From Pleurodeles waltl (taxonomy: Eukaryota; Chordata; Amphibia; Caudata; Salamandridae), in contig NC_090437.1 in NCBI RefSeq assembly GCF_031143425.1, forward strand, positions 846,375,978-846,439,977: 64,000 nt of DNA. The letters run 5' to 3'. The position numbers were made by a program, and so were the translations under genes. Under the pieces are notes generated by a model. That model was given only the letters and a program-made list of their open reading frames with translations, did not search any database and had not been told where the DNA came from. Positions 58,067 through 64,000 of this stretch are shown here, piece by piece (position 1 is the stretch's first letter; each line of letters opens with the position of its first letter).

Positions 58067-59077
58067 TTAACCTCTCCAGGTCTCTGCCCCTGGTTTGGGG
58101 GTCTGTAGTAGGTCTTCCGTCGGTGTCCAGAGCAATTTCCGATTGGCCCATTCCCCTGGTTTGGTTCTGTGTGTCTTGGGGGGTTGGGTTGTTAATTCCA
58201 TGGATTGTGTCGGATCATGCAGCCCCTCTAGGAATGACTTCAAATCCTCTGGGTCATAGAAGGTTCGTGACTCTCCGTTCTTAGTTATCCACATCCTGGC
58301 TGGCTCGAAGAGGCCGAATTTAACGTCCAGATGGCGAAGGTGAGGGCGGAAGGAGAGAAAGGCTCTTCTTCGATCTGCTGTTTCTTTGGAGAAGTCTGCT
58401 GAAAGGCGGATTTCGAGGGGACCGAGCCGGAATGGGCCTTGCCTTCGGGACAGCTGTAGCAATTGGCGGACCTGCCTGTGCCGGAGGAAGCAGGCTATGA
58501 TTGGACGAGGACGATCTTGTCCGTTTTGTCTCTTGAGACCAAGTCTATGCGCTCTTTGAAATTCCAGAGGGGGGTCAAATGTTATGTCGGCTAGTTTGGG
58601 AAGCGTGTCTCGCAGGTAAGAGAGGATATCTGTACCCTCAATGCCTTCCGGAAATCCAAGGAAGCGGATGTTGTTTCTGCGGCTTCGGTCCTCAAGGTCG
58701 GTTAACTTGCTGCGAAGGTACAAGAGTTCCTGATCTCTGTCAGTCTGTGAGACCACTTGACTTTCCACGGCCGCTACTCGATGGTCCAGTCCGGAGATTT
58801 GTGACTGGAAGCCCGCTATTTCCAAGCACATGGATCTCGTTTCCGCTGTTAATGCTGACATGGCAGTGTCCATACCTTCCAGTTTGCGGCCTACTGCCGA
58901 TATCTCCTGCAGTATACGATCCATTGATGCTCCTTGAGTATTGTCTGACATGGTGTCGTGTGAGGGGGGCGGAGAGGCTGCGGGAGCAGAATGTTTCTGT
59001 TGACGCAGGGCTTCAGAGAAGAGTAGTTGGCGAGCGGGTTTACACGGTGCTTTACCCGCCGTCTTGCCTCTGGGCAT
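58067..59077 (-). CDS. L1 ORF1 protein, 336 aa, intact
   Basis: RNA-binding chaperone that packages L1 RNA. After a basic N-terminus (MPRGKTAGKAPCK) come heptad-like helices over about residues 50-115 (coiled-coil trimer region), ending LEDRSRRNNIRFLGFPEG, the conserved start of the L1 RRM. The C-terminal domain contains QRAHRLGL and RPIIACFLRH, then a conserved FYDPEDLKSFL near the end. The length is near that of vertebrate L1 ORF1 proteins. The start at 59077 is the first Met and is preceded by a purine-rich (sense strand) leader. One uninterrupted frame. Confidence 0.9.
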   Translation of the reverse strand: MPRGKTAGKAPCKPARQLLFSEALRQQKHSAPAASPPPSHDTMSDNTQGASMDRILQEISAVGRKLEGMDTAMSALTAETRSMCLEIAGFQSQISGLDHRVAAVESQVVSQTDRDQELLYLRSKLTDLEDRSRRNNIRFLGFPEGIEGTDILSYLRDTLPKLADITFDPPLEFQRAHRLGLKRQNGQDRPRPIIACFLRHRQVRQLLQLSRRQGPFRLGPLEIRLSADFSKETADRRRAFLSFRPHLRHLDVKFGLFEPARMWITKNGESRTFYDPEDLKSFLEGLHDPTQSMELTTQPPKTHRTKPGEWANRKLLWTPTEDLLQTPKPGAETWRG

Positions 59078-60435
59078 TGCGGGTTTCTCCCTGCAGGTGG
59101 GAATCCAAGGGGGTGCCTGTCCGTGTCACAATGAGGGCGATCAGCGTGGGCGGCAGAGGAGAGAGGGTGGCGGGTGGGGTTCAGAGTTCAGAGGGGTACC
59201 TCTCTAAGTGGCCTCCTGGGGAGGGCTGTCGTTGGTGTATATGTACGAGGGGAAGGATCGCGGTGTTGGCTCTATAGCGTTCAGCGTCCCGCAGGGCTGT
59301 TCCGTGGAGAGAGAGGTTATTTTGGAGCCGAGCCGAGGTCCGATGTTACTCCTGGCCCTCTTTGCTCTTCATGCCTTGTTAGTTCCTGTTAGTGTGGTAT
59401 TGCTTCTTTTGTTGTTATGTTTGTGTTGATCGTTTTCCTTTCTCTTTTTTTTTTCTTTTTCTCCTCTTTTTTTTTTTGTTTTCTTACTCTTTGCCCCCTC
59501 TTGTTCTCGCCCCTCTTTTTTTTAGGTAGTTTGCTCCTTTACTCTTTGCCTTCTCCTCTTCCTTTCGTCTTCCTCCTCTCTCCGCTCGTTGTTATATTCC
59601 TCTCTCTCTCTCCCCACTCCCGGCCCCTCTCTCACTCATCCACCACCCTCATCTCCGTACGTCTCTCATCCTCTCTGACTCACCGGCTCGGCTCTCACCT
59701 CTCCATCCTCTTCGGGCCTCTGTCGTATCTCAGGGGGTCTTCTCTGGAGCAGGTAAGGCTGGGGGGATGGGGGTAGCCGTCCGTTGCGCTCCGATGGTGG
59801 TGAGGCCTCTTGTCGCCGATCCCGTCACCCCCGGCAGAAAGGGGAAGGGTGGAGAGGCACTGGGAGACGCGTCGTCAGCATCGGGCCACCTCCTGTTGTT
59901 GTTCGGGCCCTGATGGTGGTCGGCTCCGTTCTCCCCCTTTGGCAGCTATCGATCAGGAGGGAGGGAGGGGTCAGGCGGCGTCCCGGCCTGTTGCCGGCTC
60001 CGGGAGCCGCAGTTGAGCCACTGTCAAGGCGCGGGTAGGGACGAAGGGCGCGCTCTCTCCCACTTCAGGCTTCAGCGAGGGACGCATCTCTCCGTGTCGG
60101 GGTGATTCCACACTCGAGGCCGCGGCTCAGAGGCCTGCCGTAGGCCTCAGGCCTGCTCCCCTCGCTCCGTTCGGCGCCTCCGGGGAGGGCGCTCCCCCCG
60201 CATCACGGACGTCGGTCGTTCACTGTCTCCAACTCCTATGTTGGCCCCCGCTGTGTTTGGGGGTCCCGTGGAGCGCCTCCAGCGCCGCCGCCACCGCCGC
60301 GTGGCCCGCCGCTGTGCGGAGCTCTGCTCTCAGGCGGCCATCATGGATCACGGCCAGACCACGCCCCCTTTGCAGCAGGATTACAGGGAGTGGTCCCTAT
60401 TCTGATCCCTTCTAGAATTCTTTCCTGCAGTCTAC
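59078..60435 (-). promoter_or_regulatory. L1 5' UTR, CpG-rich promoter region
   Basis: 59760-60350 is strongly G+C and CpG-rich (GCGCCTCCAGCGCCGCCGCC). 59430-59760 is pyrimidine-rich on the plus strand, the opposite asymmetry to the 3' UTR. L1 5' UTRs hold an internal promoter; no specific factor site is claimed. Confidence 0.6.
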
Positions 60436-60450
60436 TACACATTGACTCTT
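60436..60450. repeat. Target-site duplication of the L1, right copy
   Basis: Exact partner of 52255-52269. Confidence 0.9.
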
Positions 60451-60786
60451 GAGTTAAGCCTGCCTGCTCTGTCCCAAGATACCAGAGAGTGAGCATAAGT
60501 TAATGTAAAGTGCATCTGTTTTACCCTGACTAGAGTGGTGGTTCCTGCTTGTATAGGGTGCATACACTGAAAACCATAAACCCCAATTTCTAACATTGGG
60601 GATCATTGGTGAGGACAGGACTTGGGTTTGTGCAACACCATACAGTGATTTAGTGTTCACTACAACTCTATACCTAAGACCAATCCAATCCCATTCTCCT
60701 TGATTAGCAATTTGTTGCCCTTTGCTAATTGGCATTTTTCATTTTTCTGTTCTCCCTGATTGTTTTTTTTTCTTTTACCTAAATTC

Positions 60787-61435
60787 ATGTCTTTCACTGG
60801 TGAGCCAACAGCTACACCTGCATCTGCACAAATGGAGTTTGATCTGGCCAAACTGGAAAGCTACAAAGTGGCACGGCTCAAGGTTTTCTGCCAGGAGTTT
60901 CAGGTCTCTACGAAGGGCTTCACCAGAAGCAAGGGATGCAAGCCCTCTGGTCCTACAGAAGGAGTGTGAGAATCTGGATAATGATGAGGAGCCAGACCAG
61001 GAGGATCTGGAATTACCTGCAGGCCAGGAGGCCAACAACCTGCCAAGGGGGGTAGGCCCTACCAAGGCAGGGGAGCCTTTTCTCATCCAGGAGCCAGATA
61101 GCAGAGGACCTGGAGGACAGGAGGAAGGAGAGAAAACTACAGCTAGAGCTGGCAAGATGCAATTGGAGCAGGAACAGGGCTTAAAGGAGAAGAGGCAGGC
61201 TCTAGAGGAAAGAGAACTGGCCCAACCTGATAGAGCTGGACATCAGAGCCCTACATGTGGGGTCCAGCAACAGTAATGGGGGCAGTCTATCTGTAGTGTT
61301 GCACACAAGTCCAGATTTCATATCCTAAAAGATGTGGTGCCCAGTTACAGTGTGGGGGTTGAGATAGATAAATGTCCGGCTTTAAAGCTGTACAGAGTCC
61401 CAGAAAGTCAGGCAGTGGTTGAGATAGTCACCCTG
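60787..61435 (+). pseudogene. Gag N-terminal region of the plus-strand Gmr1-like element (truncated)
   Basis: ATG at 60787 follows the LTR by 191 bases. It encodes FDLAKLESYKVARLKVFCQE and TKGFTRSKG, resembling a SAP-type helix-extension-helix seen at the start of related Gag proteins. After a frame change near 60930 it is Glu/Gln-rich (QLEQEQGLKEKRQALEEREL), stops at 61274-61276, and homology-like text resumes (KDVVPSYSVGVEIDK) to 61435, where an inverted-repeat element begins. No polymerase follows, so the element is cut short. Confidence 0.6.
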
Positions 61436-61662
61436 AGGTAACTATAACTCGCGCCCTTGCCATGCACAGTTGTCATCAATAATTTTATTGCAAATGGTGC
61501 AGTGATAATATCAAAGATGCAAAACAAGATCTCATCGATGATAATGGTAATTATCAATATTAATTGCAGTGATAATATCAAAGATGCAAAACAAGATCTC
61601 ATCAATGATAAAACATGTGGAGTAATTAGCAGTGCATGGTGAAGGTGAGAGTTATAGTTACC
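61436..61662. mobile_element. Small inverted-repeat element (MITE-like), 0.23 kb
   Basis: The left end AGGTAACTATAACTCGCGCC matches the reverse complement of the right end (AGGTAACTATAACTCTCACC), continuing through CCATGCAC on both sides, about 31 bp. It contains a 67-bp tandem duplication (GCAGTGATAATATCAAAGAT at 61500 and 61567). No target duplication was established. Confidence 0.65.
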
Positions 61663-61984
61663 TTAGGGCGTGAGTTATAGTTACTTGAAAGAACTCTAAC
61701 TATAATTGCTGAATTTTTATGGTTTTGACAAGTAAATTCGGAACCTAACTTTAACGTCCCTGCAACCTTTGTTTTTTTCAGTGAATTTCTATGTTTTTTT
61801 AACATAAAGTAATTTTAATTACTATACAGTATTCCAAACCCCACTACACACAACCAAAGGCCGTGCACAGCAGGAGTTGGCCGCAAGGCCTGGCCTGCAG
61901 CCAGAACTTACAACCAAGAACTTATAACCACCCAACCCTGCGCCCCGCACGGCCTTTGGCCGCCCACATCGCAGGTTGGCCACA
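61663..61984. other. Unassigned old repeat sequence
   Basis: No gene. 61680-61810 shares blocks with 32110-32190 and 2590-2680. 61850-61980 shares GGCCGTGCACAGCAGG and related words with the array at 36395-36865. Confidence 0.4.
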
Positions 61985-62155
61985 GGTCCTGTTTCTGTCA
62001 GTGGATCTGTGAGTGGGTGCGTGAGTGTCTGAGTGGGTCTGAAAGTGGCTGGGTGAGTCTATGAGTGGGTGCATGAGTGTCTGAGTGGGTGTGTGAGTGG
62101 GCACCTGAGGCTCTGAGTGCATGCATGAGTAAGTGAATTAGTGTATAAATGAGTC
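61985..62155 (+). repeat. GAGTGGGTG-like degenerate array
   Basis: Variants of GTGAGTGTCTGAGTGG recur about every 20-24 bases. Equivalent text precedes the first foldback at 33010-33130. Confidence 0.75.
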
Positions 62156-62395
62156 TGTGGTTTTTCTTTCAAATGATTTCCTATTTGTGAATATTTTGCA
62201 AATAATTTGTGAAAATGTGTGCATTTTTGCGAATACCATGCATGTTAACGAAAAATTATTTTAACTTTATATACACAACAAGAATCACTGACACTTTTCT
62301 TGGACAATTTCATGAAGATTCGCCAAATGGTGCCAAAGATATAGGCAAATCAAAAAACTATTTTTTTATGGAAACATGGTCCTATATATATATAT

Positions 62396-62432
<37 letters not shown>

Positions 62433-62445
62433 GGACCATAATAAA
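62156..62445. mobile_element. Second foldback copy, one arm plus palindromic AT core
   Basis: The arm matches 33700-33830 (CAAATGGTGCCAAAGATATAGGCAA, in part; ATGGAAACATGGTCCTA). The core is a perfect ATGGTCCTATATATA...TATATAGGACCAT palindrome at 62374-62440. The second arm stops right after it and poly-T follows. Confidence 0.6.
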
Positions 62446-64000
62446 CATCCTTTTTTTTTTTATTGAAATTCATTCATCTATTTGCAGCCACAGTCCTTAA
62501 GTAATCACTCTTCTACAGATACTTCCCTCCCTGCCAAACATTCAAGTTCTAGCTGGTGGGTTAGACCTGGAACCCGTGTTTCATTGGGAAGGAGTGCCAT
62601 GCCTTAAACAGGCCACCAATCACACAGCTACAAACACATATATACATATATAACCCACACAAACACAGCCTTTTGCTCGAGCGCACACACACACACACAC
62701 ATTAGACAGCAGTGTTTCCAGAGTAAAAATGTGCACAATTATAATGGTGTCTTATTAGTCATTGCTAAATTTCTGTACACATAAGTATTACACTAACGGA
62801 TGGTGCCCACGTGTTTCTCAGTACACCACAGCCTAAAAATAATTGTTGTGTATTCATGCAGCCTGTTTGGAATCCGTTCTTGGGGGGGCTCTTATTCCCA
62901 CCAATAACAATGACACAGTGACATTGGGTCATTCTGGACTGAAGTAATTATCAACAGATTTCATATTATAACTGCTGCCTGCTAAGTTTTCCACCACTTC
63001 GATGTGCATTTAATAAAAACCCTAAGCTTCAATTTGAAGTTGTCTTTCACGGGATCACCCAGTAACTTTGTGTTCTCTCTTTTCATAGACTGTGGATAAC
63101 ATGTCCCTCATATTGGAATGTTTCATCTCCAGACATTAGTATGATCTATTTTAGTTCTTGTTTGGATAAAATGACTTTTTTGAACGTTTTTCACATGACA
63201 GGTCTTCACGTCCCTGGAAGACTGCCATTTACTGTAAAACTATCCACTTCGCAAGATAAGTCACTAGCAGCCAACAGAAACGACATTTGAGAAGCATGCA
63301 GCGAACTGAACTTATATAGGACAAACAATGGTTCCCAGTCTATCCTTGCCACTGGTTCTCTCAGCTGGATTTCGTTCTCGCTTCACTTTAAATTCTGTTT
63401 TCTTTGCCTCTTAAACATCTACTTATGCTCTAGCCCCGCTTTATCTTGACTCATCATGTTAAAGGTTATCGTTAAATACATTTGACGAATCAACAAATGA
63501 AAAAAAAATAAACAGCAAATGCATCAGCCTATAATTCATGCATTTCCAGTTCTAGTTATTTGCCCCATCCATATAAAAGTCTGCATACTTCCTTCTTTTC
63601 GTACAATATGTTAAAATAATAATGATGACGATCGTAACAGTATTTTGAGTATTGCTTATAACGTCAAGCCAACAATCATGATTACAATAATAAGTGCATT
63701 GTTTAGAACATTAAAACCGTTTAATGAAATGTATATTCAATGTAGACTAAAGAATCCAAAGGATTCTGCTGGTGCAAAGCTATTGTTCAGCAAACTAGAT
63801 GGCTTTTCACACATTACACAGAAAGGATGGACATTACAAACCAAAATAGCCTTTGAGGGATCTCTTGCAAGTCACTCAGGAAAAGCAAATCAACCCACTC
63901 TTTCTGGCTCACAAAGACGTGTATCAGGGCATTGTGACAGCTCGCACCGCATGGTCAATACGTGTTAATTAATTTACTAACAAAAGCTGGAAGCCATGAG
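62446..64000. other. No recognised gene or element
   Basis: Includes a poly-T run near 62450, an AC microsatellite at 62680-62702 and AT-rich unique-looking sequence to the edge. The 107-codon frame at 63645-63968 has no family resemblance and is treated as chance. Confidence 0.45.

Larger units (their letters stand above)
52270..60435 (-). mobile_element. Full-length L1 (LINE) retrotransposon, 8.2 kb
   Basis: Minus orientation. From its 5' end: a GC- and CpG-rich 5' UTR (60435-59078), ORF1 (59077-58067), a spacer, ORF2 (about 56855-53060), a long polypyrimidine 3' UTR (53059-52300) and an AATAAA plus A-rich tail abutting the target duplication at 52269. Perfect 15-bp flanking duplications and a nearly complete coding capacity mark a recent insertion by target-primed reverse transcription. 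ORF2 has two frameshifts, so this copy is not autonomous as read. Confidence 0.95.
50217..60595 (+). repeat. LTR of a second Gmr1-like element, split by an L1
   Basis: Starts TGTTAGATCTG at 50217 and ends AATTTCTAACA at 60595, giving TGTTAGA/TCTAACA terminal inverted repeats. Without the L1 (52270-60435) and one target copy it is about 2.2 kb. It is followed by a gag start, so it acts as a 5' LTR. Conserved blocks are shared with 12143-12990, 19290-20450 and 44271-46864. No gene lies in the LTR itself. Confidence 0.75.

Noticed and set aside
63645..63968. 107-codon open frame near the right edge
   Set aside because: No recognisable family, promoter or splice site; likely chance in AT-rich DNA.
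1..64000. Host exons, tRNA or rRNA genes
   Set aside because: No conserved vertebrate exon, tRNA box A/B pair or rRNA segment was recognised on either strand.

Overview
This window reads as repeat-dominated nuclear DNA from a very large vertebrate genome, most likely a salamander. The mix of Harbinger (PIF) DNA transposons, DIRS-like tyrosine-recombinase retrotransposons, L1 LINEs, Gypsy-class LTR elements and Penelope-like fragments fits a newt such as Pleurodeles; that is an inference from element types, not a species identification. I recognise no host protein-coding exon, rRNA, tRNA or CRISPR array. Every coding region I can support belongs to a transposable element or an endogenous retrovirus, and nearly all are broken.

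Layout. 1-3.8 kb: mostly unrecognised, with a degenerate tandem array and simple repeats. 3.8-12.0 kb: an LTR-like host repeat split by a Harbinger-type MITE (3954-4858) and by a full-length Harbinger (4965-11648, 3-bp TSD). 12.1-13.0 kb: another LTR piece. 13.0-18.03 kb: a DIRS element on the minus strand with inverted terminal repeats and an internal complementary region. 18.0-21.07 kb: unrecognised sequence and an LTR copy. 21.07-29.75 kb: a second, larger Harbinger, interrupting an L1 reverse-transcriptase fragment. 30.4-38.5 kb: MITE fragment, degenerate minisatellites, a roughly 840-bp foldback palindrome, a Penelope-like RT remnant and an LTR remnant. 38.9-44.1 kb: retroviral remnant with an open Gag-like frame and a protease fragment. 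44.27-50.2 kb: minus-strand Gypsy-class element whose integrase lies upstream of RT (Gmr1-like order). 50.2-61.4 kb: a plus-strand LTR and gag of a related element, the LTR split by an 8.2-kb L1 with a 15-bp target-site duplication. 61.4-64 kb: small inverted-repeat element, a second foldback copy, and unrecognised DNA.

How the parts fit. Both Harbingers share one unusual three-gene plan: a Myb/SANT-like gene with a long C-terminal region, a convergent DDE transposase, and a second Myb/SANT-like gene divergent from the transposase. Exon lengths and intron positions match between the copies. Their transposases have lost different catalytic residues, so neither copy can be active alone. The L1 is the best-preserved element (ORF1 intact, ORF2 with two frameshifts) and is younger than the LTR it splits. 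Three hammerhead-ribozyme-like cores recur near Penelope-type sequence.
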